Origin: an uncultured Prevotella sp.
Lineage (GTDB): Bacteria > Bacteroidota > Bacteroidia > Bacteroidales > Bacteroidaceae
NCBI GenBank assembly: GCA_934203355.1
Contig: CAKPZC010000007.1
Coordinates: 1-51,674 of the forward strand
Length of the DNA: 51,674 nt
Direction: 5' to 3'
This document shows positions 27,264-34,715 of this stretch, in pieces. The notes beneath the pieces were generated by a model that ran no database searches, was not told the DNA's origin, and saw only the letters and a list, made by a program, of their open reading frames with translations. Position 1 is the stretch's first letter; every line of letters starts with the position of its first letter. The position numbers and the translations under genes are program-made.

Positions 27264-27533
27264 TCAAATCAATTTCAGGCGCTTTATCTCTTCCATGTTT
27301 TCCTTGATGAACTCACTGACTTTCTTGCCGTTGTTCGGGTATATCACGGTTATTCGGATGCTGTCATCCAACGCCCCATACACCTCGTCCACCAATTTGT
27401 CGAATGGGCTATCCTTACATATATCCGGCAACCATAGTATCACGTCTCCACGCTTTACGGTTACATGATAGTCCTTTATCAGATAATGTCCCACCAATTC
27501 CCTTATCTTCTTTTCTATTTCAACACTATTCAT
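27264..27533 (-). CDS. Small protein of unknown function
   Basis: 89 aa, soluble, charged, with no cysteine-rich or membrane region except a single C. It opens MNSVEIEKKIRELVGHYLIKDYHV and ends EEIKRLKLI. It has no motif that I recognise. It sits between gene remnants on the same strand and could itself be a leftover of an accessory operon. Confidence 0.5.
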   Translation of the reverse strand: MNSVEIEKKIRELVGHYLIKDYHVTVKRGDVILWLPDICKDSPFDKLVDEVYGALDDSIRITVIYPNNGKKVSEFIKENMEEIKRLKLI

Positions 27534-27551
27534 AACTTTTCATAGATATAT

Positions 27552-27632
27552 TTAATAATAGAAAGCGTTCACATTCGGATTCATTGTGGCTTGCTCAAAA
27601 AGCTTGCCTAAAAAATCTTTGTTTATTTCCAT
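27552..27632 (-). pseudogene. 5' stub of a WbuC-type cupin gene
   Basis: Translation of the minus strand gives MEINKDFLGKLFEQATMNP followed by a few residues and TAA. The first 19 residues match the start of the intact cupin at 29193-29795 (MEINKELLDNLFEQAKENP) at about two thirds of positions. The remaining 170 codons are missing. Confidence 0.75.
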
Positions 27633-27792
27633 TATCGTTAGTCATGAGGTAATCTGTTCGCTTTACGAGGTACAAAAAGGAAAGAACAGAATTGCCAAAG
27701 CAGTGAGAGCAAACCAAACTTGTTTGAGGTTTGCCGAGTCGTGATGGCATTCGATGAAATCAACTTCCAAATTGCCACTATAAAGTTTTTCA

Positions 27793-27933
27793 TTATACGT
27801 ATATTTTTTCATACGAATGAGCGATTAACAGACATCTATGCAGCCTGGTGTCGAAAGCCTCCTTCACGTATTTCTGTTCCAAACCAGCCTCACTCATATG
27901 GGCAAGACACAGATAAATCGTTTTTCTTTCCAT
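27793..27933 (-). pseudogene. 5' stub of a DegT/DnrJ/EryC1 aminotransferase gene
   Basis: The minus strand reads MERKTIYLCLAHMSEAGLEQ and continues KYVKEAFDT, the characteristic N-terminus of sugar aminotransferases of this family (IYL..PHM...E..YI.EAFDTNW). After EAFDT it runs into about 18 unrelated codons and stops. The segment 27634-27792 between this stub and the cupin stub shows no gene. Confidence 0.7.
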
Positions 27934-27958
27934 AATTAAAAATTTATATATTTAAAAA

Positions 27959-27996
27959 TTTGGTATTTACGTCACTATGATGTATATTTGCATCAT
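27959..27996 (+). promoter_or_regulatory. Promoter and operator of the DinJ-PIN operon
   Basis: TTTG (27959-27962), 20 bp, TATATTTG (27983-27990). The -7 box is exactly framed by an inverted repeat ATGATG (27977-27982) and CATCAT (27991-27996). A repressor bound there would block the promoter, as expected for an autoregulated toxin-antitoxin pair. Confidence 0.65.
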
Positions 27997-28034
27997 AATA
28001 ATAAAGAATTGTTTAACTTTAAAAAGTACTCACT

Positions 28035-28358
28035 ATGGCACAGACATCTATGACAGTCCGTTTGGACAACCAACAAAAAGCAATATTCGACGAACTCTGC
28101 GCTCAATTTGGCATGAGTGCAAACACAGCCATCAACATTTTTGTTAAGGCTGTGATACGTTGCCGAAAAATTCCTTTCACTATTTCTGCGGACTCTGAGA
28201 ATGACATTAGAGAAAAAGCATTGAATGTATTCAACAAACTACGTGCTGATGCGGAAAACAGCAATGAGCCTGAAATGACTTTAGATGAGATTAACGCAGA
28301 GATAAACGAAGTCAGACGATTAAGAAAGGAGCGCAACAATGGTGTATGCGGTAATTGA
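28035..28358 (+). CDS. RelB/DinJ-family antitoxin
   Basis: 107 aa. The N-terminal ribbon-helix-helix region (TSMTVRLDNQQKAIFDELCAQ then GMSANTAINIFVKAV) is typical of DinJ/RelB antitoxins: DNA binding and autoregulation at the N-terminus, toxin binding at the charged C-terminus (EINAEINEVRRLRKERN). The start follows the promoter and operator by 39 bp. It overlaps the toxin gene by 20 bp. DinJ normally partners RelE/YafQ-type toxins, but here the partner has a PIN fold. Confidence 0.88.
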   Translation: MAQTSMTVRLDNQQKAIFDELCAQFGMSANTAINIFVKAVIRCRKIPFTISADSENDIREKALNVFNKLRADAENSNEPEMTLDEINAEINEVRRLRKERNNGVCGN

Positions 28359-28749
28359 CACTAATATTCTTGTATCTGCAAGAATAAGCAAGAATCCTCT
28401 GGCTGCAACAGTAAAAGTTGTTGCTAATGTGTTTCAAAACAGGATCATTCCAGTTTTCAATGAAGAAATTCTTTCCGAATATAACGAAGTTCTGCATCGT
28501 CCCAAATTCAAGATAAGCGAAGAGCAAATTAATACAATTCTTGAGTATATAAAGAAATGCGGAGTACATTCTGAACGTATTCCATTTGATGGTGATATGC
28601 CTGACGAAGACGACCGTGTGTTCTACGAAGTTTCTTTAAGCAAGGAGGACTCGTTCCTCGTCACTGGCAACCTCAAGCATTTTCCAAAGACCCCCAAAGT
28701 CATTACGGCCGCTCAAATGATGGAGATTCTTGATGGCAATCCATATTAA
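28339..28749 (+). CDS. PIN-domain toxin
   Basis: 136 aa PIN-fold ribonuclease of the 'putative toxin-antitoxin component, PIN family' type. Acidic metal-site residues are visible: D7 in VIDTNIL, E in NEEILSEYNEVL, DEDDRVFYE and the C-terminal LVTGNLKHFP. It overlaps the antitoxin gene by 20 bp, which couples translation. It is expected to cleave RNA when the antitoxin is lost. The repeat array begins some 25 bp past its stop. Confidence 0.87.
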   Translation: MVYAVIDTNILVSARISKNPLAATVKVVANVFQNRIIPVFNEEILSEYNEVLHRPKFKISEEQINTILEYIKKCGVHSERIPFDGDMPDEDDRVFYEVSLSKEDSFLVTGNLKHFPKTPKVITAAQMMEILDGNPY

Positions 28750-28774
28750 TGTATTTCATAACACAAATAATGAA

Positions 28775-29215
28775 TTTTAATGTTGAGTTTTGAGTGTTAA
28801 TTTGTGAGTCCATAATCGACCCACCAAGTTAACACTTAACATTCATGCTCTGACAAGCGGCAAAGCCGATTACAAAAATCAACATTGAACAATTCAACAT
28901 CGGCAAAGCCGACAATTCAAAACTCAACACTCAAAATTCAACATTGCGCACAGCGCATAACTCAACATCGGCAAAGCCGACAATTCAACATTCAGCACTC
29001 AAAATTCAACATTGCGCACAGCGCATAATTCAACATTGCGCTTGCGCAACCATCCAAACTCAACATTAAATAATTCAAAATGCGCTTGCGCACAATTCAA
29101 AACTCAAAACTCAACATTGCGCTTGCGCATAATTCAACATTGAACAATTCAACATCGGCAAAGCCGACCATTCAACACTCAAAACTCAACATTCAACATT
29201 GCGCTTCGCGCATAA
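28775..29215. repeat. Large array of hairpin cores on AT-rich linkers
   Basis: About 440 bp without another gene. Nine or more short inverted-repeat cores alternate with linkers of the ATTCAAAACTCAACATT type. CGGCAAAGCCG occurs at 28858, 28901, 28969 and 29156; GCGCACAGCGC at 28946 and 29014; GCGCTTGCGC at 29038, 29082 and 29119; GCGCTTCGCGC at 29201. All linkers point the same way (ATTCAACATT 5' to each core on the plus strand). Spacing is irregular (24-68 bp), so it is neither a simple tandem repeat nor CRISPR. The last core lies inside the 3' end of the cupin gene. Confidence 0.9.
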
Positions 29216-29795
29216 CTCGCTCCACCTCTTCCAATGGCACATTCAACATCCGCGACACATAAAGCGGTGTAATGACATCCATGCTTCCCGACTGGCGTTC
29301 CATGCCAATCAGATACTCGATGTTCTTTTTCAAATCGCCAAGACTGTTTGAAAATGGTGCAGAAGTATCTGAACCCAATTCCTTGTCTTCTGCCTCCTTT
29401 GCTTTGAAAGCATCAAACGTCTCACTACCATCCTCACCATACTTACCATCCTTAGCTTCGTATATAACCGATGGCTCCAATACCTCTACAGTATGCCATG
29501 CACCTTGTGGAACAACACAACCATAATTACCAACGGTAGGATCAAGACAGATACGTTCCGTCTCATTACCCTCCTCGTCATAGATAATCTCCACAAGCTT
29601 TCCGTACAGCAGAAAAACATTCTCCGTACTTTGTGGATGCCTGTGGATAGGCACAACCGTACCAGGAAGCAATGCATTCAGCATACGCTGGCTTGTATCA
29701 GCCGACGATGTACGCAAATCGAAATTCTGACGTAAACGAGGATTCTCTTTTGCCTGTTCAAACAAATTATCGAGTAATTCTTTATTTATTTCCAT
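29193..29795 (-). CDS. WbuC-family cupin-fold metalloprotein
   Basis: 200 aa from MEINKELL (29795); the frame extends to 29843 but the shorter start matches the stub at 27632. The N-terminal helix is followed by a cupin core with VPIHRHPQSTENVFLLYGKLV and GAWHTVEVLEPSVIYE, as in WbuC proteins of O-antigen clusters. Function is unknown; relatives sit next to sugar-modifying genes. The C-terminal codons MREAQC and the TGA stop are encoded by the repeat array (core GCGCTTCGCGC and linker), so the natural C-terminus may have been replaced. Confidence 0.82.
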   Translation of the reverse strand: MEINKELLDNLFEQAKENPRLRQNFDLRTSSADTSQRMLNALLPGTVVPIHRHPQSTENVFLLYGKLVEIIYDEEGNETERICLDPTVGNYGCVVPQGAWHTVEVLEPSVIYEAKDGKYGEDGSETFDAFKAKEAEDKELGSDTSAPFSNSLGDLKKNIEYLIGMERQSGSMDVITPLYVSRMLNVPLEEVERVMREAQC

Positions 29796-29891
29796 ACCAT
29801 TATATTTAATTATTGGGCATCCGCTTCGCCCTTCTTGGAACAAAGAGGTAGAAGCAGAAAGCCCAAATAGCCTTTAATATTTTCATTTTCT

Positions 29892-30569
29892 TCAATATCT
29901 TCGCAACACGACTTGGAAAGCCTCAGCATAGTTACAGCCCCACTGACTTCCGCGCATGGCAGCCAAGCCTGTGATATACTCTACACTTCGAGGATGTGGA
30001 TAAGGACGCATTACGCCACGATACATAGAAAGAGCCTTGCACTTAGCCTGCACTCCATTCTGTCCTACCTCCACATAACAGTTAGGACGGAACAGATTCA
30101 TGGCATCGTTGATAGCCCACTCCGAACATGAAGGAACCTCCATATACCAAAACTCTTTCACAGGCTTTACTGTCGGCTGACGTTGGAACAAACGTATAGC
30201 CTCCTGACAAGCCATTGAGGTTTGCAAGTGGTCATTGTTCGTGTCAGCAGGATGATGAGTAATCACAATATCAGGCTCACTCTCACGGATAGCACTTTCA
30301 ATAAACTGCACCAACTTCAAATGTGGCACAGTGTTCATCTCGATATTCGGGAAAGTAGCCTCATACTTTTTGCTCACACCAACATAGTTAGTTGCAGCAT
30401 CCGTGTCACCTTCCAGCTCAGCATCCGAAGGACGGAAAGCCCTTGCCTTTGCCTCCGTACACATAATTGCTACATCCACTTCGTCGCCTTCATGCGACCA
30501 TTTCCACATTGATGCACCAGCCCCGAGCACCTCGTCATCGGGGTGGGCCACTACTAATAAATACTTCAT
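29892..30569 (-). CDS. PIG-L/LmbE-family deacetylase
   Basis: 225 aa zinc-dependent N-deacetylase fold (PF02585). The metal/catalytic motif HPDDE is at residues 9-13, and a second histidine cluster is in ITHHPADTNNDH. The family removes acetyl groups from GlcNAc-type sugars or glycolipids. It lies 96 bp upstream of the cupin on the same strand, and both may tailor a sugar of the downstream polysaccharide locus; this is inference. Confidence 0.88.
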   Translation of the reverse strand: MKYLLVVAHPDDEVLGAGASMWKWSHEGDEVDVAIMCTEAKARAFRPSDAELEGDTDAATNYVGVSKKYEATFPNIEMNTVPHLKLVQFIESAIRESEPDIVITHHPADTNNDHLQTSMACQEAIRLFQRQPTVKPVKEFWYMEVPSCSEWAINDAMNLFRPNCYVEVGQNGVQAKCKALSMYRGVMRPYPHPRSVEYITGLAAMRGSQWGCNYAEAFQVVLRRY

Positions 30570-30775
30570 ATAATTGATTTTAATGATTTAAAATCTTAAG
30601 ACTTAAAACAGTTAGTGCTCGATAAAAGGAACACCAACCCTATAGACACCTACCCATGCAAGTGCCTATAAAATGAGTAAAAAAAAATAAAAGATTAGAA
30701 CCCCATTGCAGTATCGCTCTGCACTATGCCGCCACTCGGATGAGGCTAAAATAAATTTGATTTGTCTTTGAAAAC

Positions 30776-31057
30776 TTAAAGTTTAGCAATTTCTTCCCGT
30801 GAGAGGCCTGTTGCTTTCATTATATTGTCAATAGACATTCCCATTTCAAGAAGATTCTTGGCGATCTCTAAAGCTATATCTTTTTTACCTTCTTGCTTGG
30901 CACTATCCAAAGAGTTCTTTATATCTCGATAAGCCTTAAGGCAAGCCTCGTATTGTCTCTCAACACCAGATTCATCCAATCTTTCACGCATATCAGCAAG
31001 CTTTTTTCTTTGTCCATCCAGATATTCAAGCATTTCTTCGTAAGCGTTAGTGCTCAT
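30776..31057 (-). CDS. C-terminal fragment of an Rpn/PD-(D/E)XK-type transposase-nuclease
   Basis: 93 aa. The end, ALEIAKNLLEMGMSIDNIMKATGLSREEIAKL, is the standard C-terminus of PD-(D/E)XK nuclease family 'transposase' (Rpn-like) proteins of 280-320 aa; the nuclease domain is missing. A helical region (about 1-60) precedes it. An ATG with its own -7 box (31136-31143, TAAATTTG on the minus strand) exists, so it may be a stand-alone small protein rather than a plain pseudogene. Confidence 0.6.
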   Translation of the reverse strand: MSTNAYEEMLEYLDGQRKKLADMRERLDESGVERQYEACLKAYRDIKNSLDSAKQEGKKDIALEIAKNLLEMGMSIDNIMKATGLSREEIAKL

Positions 31058-31156
31058 ATTATGTCCTCTATTTATGTGATTAATATTTATCTACATTCTT
31101 CTATCCACACTCCATTATAGAAATGGATATCGTTACAAATTTACGTCAAAACTATA

Positions 31157-31579
31157 TTACTCCATATTCCTTATTAACCTCAAAAACTCTCCTGGAGTCA
31201 ATACTTCCATATCAAAAGAAGCAAAGTCTTTAATATTTCTTGTTACAATACAATCCATGCCTGCAATCTTTGCAGAATTAAACTGCAAAGCATCCTCAAA
31301 ATCTTTAGATTGCAAGGCAACTGATTCTCGTACTACATTAGAATCAACAGGTGTTACTTCTACGAGTTCTTGCAGACTATCCAATACAGAGTATATCGTA
31401 TTTCCTGGAAACTTTTTTCTTGCTATATAAGCAATATTCGCAAAAGTCAAAGCTGAAACAAATAATAAACACACTTTACTATACCCCAAAGCTAATACAG
31501 CTTCAGCATCATTACTGAACCCTTCTCTATCCAAATAGTAATCGAGAATCACGTTGGTATCAAGAAAGACCTTTCTCAT
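31157..31579 (-). CDS. PIN-domain toxin of a VapBC-like pair
   Basis: 140 aa PIN fold. Metal-site acids D7 and D13 in VFLDTNVILDYY, the central DFEDALQFNSA and the C-terminal IVTRNIKDF are present. Predicted RNase. Its ATG overlaps the antitoxin TGA by 4 bp. Only distantly similar to the PIN toxin at 28339. Confidence 0.9.
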   Translation of the reverse strand: MRKVFLDTNVILDYYLDREGFSNDAEAVLALGYSKVCLLFVSALTFANIAYIARKKFPGNTIYSVLDSLQELVEVTPVDSNVVRESVALQSKDFEDALQFNSAKIAGMDCIVTRNIKDFASFDMEVLTPGEFLRLIRNME

Positions 31580-31830
31580 TTATTCTTTTCCAATAAGTAG
31601 TTTAACCTATCATCGTTTTCATCTTTTACCCCAGCTAATATACCTCGCATTTTTTTCAAGTGTTCAGGCAATTCATATTTAGTAGCTTGAGCAACAGTTT
31701 CTGAACGATTAAACTTTTTCAAGAAACCATGTATAGAAGCTTTAACAACATCAGTAGCAGTTGTATTATTCAACTTAGCAAAGTTCTCTACTTCGCTATA
31801 AGTATTATTATCTATTGTTATAGTATTCAT
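31576..31830 (-). CDS. Antitoxin of the PIN pair
   Basis: 84 aa; the first gene of the pair. The N-terminal half (NTITIDNNTYSEVENFAKLN, then TTATDVVKASIHGFLKKF) has the strand-helix-helix pattern of ribbon-helix-helix antitoxins, and the C-terminal half is charged. A -7 box (TAAATTTG, minus strand 31872-31879) and a palindrome ATTTGTCAAAT at 31845-31855 lie just upstream, consistent with autoregulation. Confidence 0.78.
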   Translation of the reverse strand: MNTITIDNNTYSEVENFAKLNNTTATDVVKASIHGFLKKFNRSETVAQATKYELPEHLKKMRGILAGVKDENDDRLNYLLEKNK

Positions 31831-31844
31831 GTCCTTTCCTCCCT

Positions 31845-31879
31845 ATTTGTCAAATGATTATCTTTATATCGCAAATTTA
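31845..31879 (-). promoter_or_regulatory. Promoter box and palindrome of the second toxin-antitoxin pair
   Basis: Minus strand TAAATTTG at 31879-31872 and the 11-bp palindrome ATTTGTCAAAT at 31845-31855 between promoter and start codon. The palindrome is a candidate operator. Confidence 0.5.
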
Positions 31880-31947
31880 CGTCATTTCCCTAACACATGC
31901 AAGTATTTATACCATAATCTTTTGATTTAGAAGAAATGTTGCGCTCT

Positions 31948-32100
31948 AAACTAATAACTCAAAATTCTACAATTTAACATTGCCTCCGGCAACCATTCTT
32001 GCTCTGGCAAGCGGCACAGCCGATTACAACACTCAACATTCAAATTTCAACATTGCGCACAGCGCATCATTCAACATTCAACATTCAAAACTCAACATTC
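31948..32100. repeat. Hairpin-core repeat array at the end of the polysaccharide locus
   Basis: Cores: TTGCCTCCGGCAA (31980-31992), CTTGCTCTGGCAAG (31998-32011), CGGCACAGCCG (32012-32022) and GCGCACAGCGC (32055-32065), joined by CTCAACATT/ATTCAACATT linkers. The final linker encodes the last codon and the stop of the sugar transferase. The second core is nearly the same as the one inside the helicase gene at 348-361. Confidence 0.87.
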
Positions 32101-32748
32101 TCTCTCCGCATACCCCACCAATTTGTCATGCATCCATTGTGGATACTTACCGCAAGCAGTATATAGAATAGCAATGACAGTCCAGACAATCAGTTTGATG
32201 TCGCCGAAGAACGAGGCGTGCTTAACATAATACACGTCAAGTTTCAAGCGGATGGGCAATACTTTCTCATTATATTCCTGCTCGTCGGGGAATTGGTCGC
32301 CATAAATATAATCCCACAAACTTGATTGTGAAGTCAAACCGCAAGGCACTGTAGCAGCAATAGCATTCGCTCCACCACGTGTGATATCTACTTGGTCAAC
32401 AGCTGCAGGACGCGGACCAACAATCGACATAGTACCATTCAAGATGTTCATCAACTGAGGTAACTCATCAATCTTCAGTCTTCGCATAATCTTACCCCAC
32501 CAGAATATGCGGTCCTGATCAGGACGCAATGAAGCCTCATTAGCCCCTCTTGCCACACGCATGGAACGGAACTTCCACATCTTAAACTTCTTGTTGTCCT
32601 TGCCCACACGGTTGGCAAAGTAAAACAAAGGTCCTGGGTCACTCAGTTCCGTCAGTATAATGGAAACAATCCATATCGGTGAAGTGCCTACAATGCCAAG
32701 GAAGGCACATACAAAATCAAAAATACGTTTAAAGAATTTATAAATCAT
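32092..32748 (-). CDS. Initiating sugar-1-phosphate transferase (bacterial sugar transferase)
   Basis: 218 aa, the short form of the WcaJ/PglC superfamily (PF02397). One N-terminal hydrophobic segment (about 8-32) is followed by GPLFYFANRVGKDNKKFKMWKFRSM, KIDELPQLMNIL and MSIVGPRP. It transfers a sugar phosphate to undecaprenyl phosphate and starts repeat-unit assembly at the inner membrane. Last gene of the locus. The final cysteine codon and TGA stop come from a repeat linker. Confidence 0.92.
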   Translation of the reverse strand: MIYKFFKRIFDFVCAFLGIVGTSPIWIVSIILTELSDPGPLFYFANRVGKDNKKFKMWKFRSMRVARGANEASLRPDQDRIFWWGKIMRRLKIDELPQLMNILNGTMSIVGPRPAAVDQVDITRGGANAIAATVPCGLTSQSSLWDYIYGDQFPDEQEYNEKVLPIRLKLDVYYVKHASFFGDIKLIVWTVIAILYTACGKYPQWMHDKLVGYAEREC

Positions 32749-32763
32749 GATTATAGTTTTCTA

Positions 32764-33831
32764 TTATGAATATCCTTTTATCTTTCTCCACACAAAATGA
32801 CACGGCTTCCATATAGGAGCCCACAACACTTCGCTTGGAGCAAACTTAAAGAACACAAAGTTTCTCTTTACATTATGCAGATACACATCCATTCTGCTCT
32901 TTCTGTCTACATGTTGGTAGCGTTTGTCATACTTTCCGAAGTTTCCTGCCAATTCTATCTCCTCCAACAGACGTCTTCCTGTCTTTCCATCTGGTTTACA
33001 CAACAAGAACTCCGGTTCCAGTCCAAACATCTGCTGTTCCACATACATCACAGCCTCAGCAAACTTAACCAAGCCCAAGTGCCTCATTTCGTCAAGCACT
33101 TGCACCCGTTGCTCTTTATCCAGACTCCTTAGTATGTAATAATAGTCAAGCAACTGTCGCAACCCTATTCCCTCATGCAACACATGATGGAAGATATGCA
33201 TCAACGAATACACAGCATTGAAGTCGGGCGTTGGACAAGCAAAGCCTACCGACTCTTTATAGTTGTCAAACTGCCTGTCTGCCCACCTCTTGAAAAATCT
33301 TTTGTATCTGCGGTAAAGAAAAGGACTGTAAGCAAAACTCGGTACAAAATGAATCTCTGTAGGCGTGTCCTTGAATATCTCCACCTCTGCATGGTGAATC
33401 ACGGTCTCTCCCACATTCCACCTTGCTTTTAATGTCTTGTAGATATCATCTCTGTTTCCTTCCACCCACAAGTCAATGTCTCCACACTGGCGTCGCAACG
33501 GATTAGGATAAAGCATAGCAACACCTTGTCCCTTCAGCACACAGCTGCGCAAACCCAAATCATTAAAGACATCGGTTATCTCCTTGCATCTTGCATTCAG
33601 CAGCCGGTTTCTATTCTCCAAAGCTAATACCTGGCTAATCCATTGCATCAAGAATTTTGGCTTGTCTTCCCCAGAAGCAATAACCTTTTCAACGCCATCC
33701 AGCAATATGCCACCAATAGCCTGTCTTTGTGCTTCCGTGTAAAGTGAAATCCAATCCGCTTCGTTCAATCTGCGAGAGAAACCTTCTCGTTTCCCTAATG
33801 ATATCAGTATGAGTTCTTTAAATAGAGTCAT
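32764..33831 (-). CDS. Nucleotidyltransferase-family protein (PF14907-like)
   Basis: 355 aa. The SCVLKGQGVAMLYPNPLRRQCGDIDLWV stretch (about 96-123) carries the nucleotidyltransferase metal motif D-I-D. The long helical remainder fits the uncharacterised nucleotidyltransferase family often found in Bacteroidota polysaccharide loci and near peptide modification genes. Substrate unknown. It overlaps the upstream epimerase stop by one base. Confidence 0.8.
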   Translation of the reverse strand: MTLFKELILISLGKREGFSRRLNEADWISLYTEAQRQAIGGILLDGVEKVIASGEDKPKFLMQWISQVLALENRNRLLNARCKEITDVFNDLGLRSCVLKGQGVAMLYPNPLRRQCGDIDLWVEGNRDDIYKTLKARWNVGETVIHHAEVEIFKDTPTEIHFVPSFAYSPFLYRRYKRFFKRWADRQFDNYKESVGFACPTPDFNAVYSLMHIFHHVLHEGIGLRQLLDYYYILRSLDKEQRVQVLDEMRHLGLVKFAEAVMYVEQQMFGLEPEFLLCKPDGKTGRRLLEEIELAGNFGKYDKRYQHVDRKSRMDVYLHNVKRNFVFFKFAPSEVLWAPIWKPCHFVWRKIKGYS

Positions 33832-34715
33832 TATTTCATCCTCTTGTTTGCATCCGAAATCTCCAAACCTTTAAGCGATTCCTCAAAACTTACAATCTGG
33901 TAATCGAAGTCATATTTACTCATCTCTGGTTCGTAGTAGCTGCTTGCAAACATCTTAGGCAACTGTGGCAGGAAGAAAGAGCCGAGCCAAACGAAAGGAT
34001 TAAACAAACTGCTAATCCATATCTTATGGTTATACTTCTTTGCAAAGTATCTCACTATCTCTACCGTATCAGCCAATTCAGCGTTCTGCGGATAGAACGT
34101 ACCACCAAGTTCACGATCGATAACCTGCTTTACAAATTCCGCCAAATTGTCTATAAACAACATAGAGCGTTTGTTGTGCCATGCAGGGAATATAGGAGTT
34201 TTGGTAGCAAGCCATCCCAAACGCAAGAAGTTTCCTTTGGAATTAGGACCGTATATCATGCAAGGACGCAGGTTAGCCACTTTAAATGTGTCGCAAGCCA
34301 ATTCATTCAAGCCATTCTCAGCTTGCAGCTTACTGTCGCCATAAAAGTCATTCGGATTAGGTTTTGTGTCTCGCTTAGTCACATCACCCTTCAACGACTT
34401 ACTTGCATGATAAACAATTCTTGACGACATAAACACAAATTGCTTCACTCCACACTCCTTTGCGTGCTTGGCAATTTCAATGGTCAAGTCGCGGTTTACC
34501 TTATAATATAAAGGTGCCATTTCTGGCTTTGGGTCTACATGCGCAATGCCTGCCACATGAAACACAGCGTCATACTTTGAGAAATCAGCCTGTTTCCATA
34601 CACCATTCATCGTGTCAACCGTGTCCACTTTATAATTATTCGGATCACGCATCAACCATCGCTCTATCGATGTTCCAACAAAACTGTTGGCACCTGTTAT
34701 CAATATCTTCTTCAT
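33831..34715 (-). CDS. NAD-dependent sugar epimerase/dehydratase
   Basis: 294 aa extended SDR. The cofactor motif is ITGANSFVG near residue 5, FHVAGIAHV follows, MSSRIVYH carries the Ser, and YGDSK is the catalytic Y-x3-K. The C-terminal 60 residues include a hydrophobic stretch (FNPFVWLGSFFLP). Similar proteins act on UDP-sugars just before the initiating transferase; the exact reaction is not evident. One-base overlaps on both sides show tight operon packing. Confidence 0.85.
   Translation of the reverse strand: MKKILITGANSFVGTSIERWLMRDPNNYKVDTVDTMNGVWKQADFSKYDAVFHVAGIAHVDPKPEMAPLYYKVNRDLTIEIAKHAKECGVKQFVFMSSRIVYHASKSLKGDVTKRDTKPNPNDFYGDSKLQAENGLNELACDTFKVANLRPCMIYGPNSKGNFLRLGWLATKTPIFPAWHNKRSMLFIDNLAEFVKQVIDRELGGTFYPQNAELADTVEIVRYFAKKYNHKIWISSLFNPFVWLGSFFLPQLPKMFASSYYEPEMSKYDFDYQIVSFEESLKGLEISDANKRMK

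Noticed and set aside
27720..27935. Plus-strand 71-codon frame
   Set aside because: The minus strand of the same DNA encodes a recognisable DegT aminotransferase start, so the plus frame is a shadow.
28775..29215. CRISPR array
   Set aside because: Cores are of several kinds, linkers vary in length, there are no unique spacers of constant size, and no cas genes are in the window.
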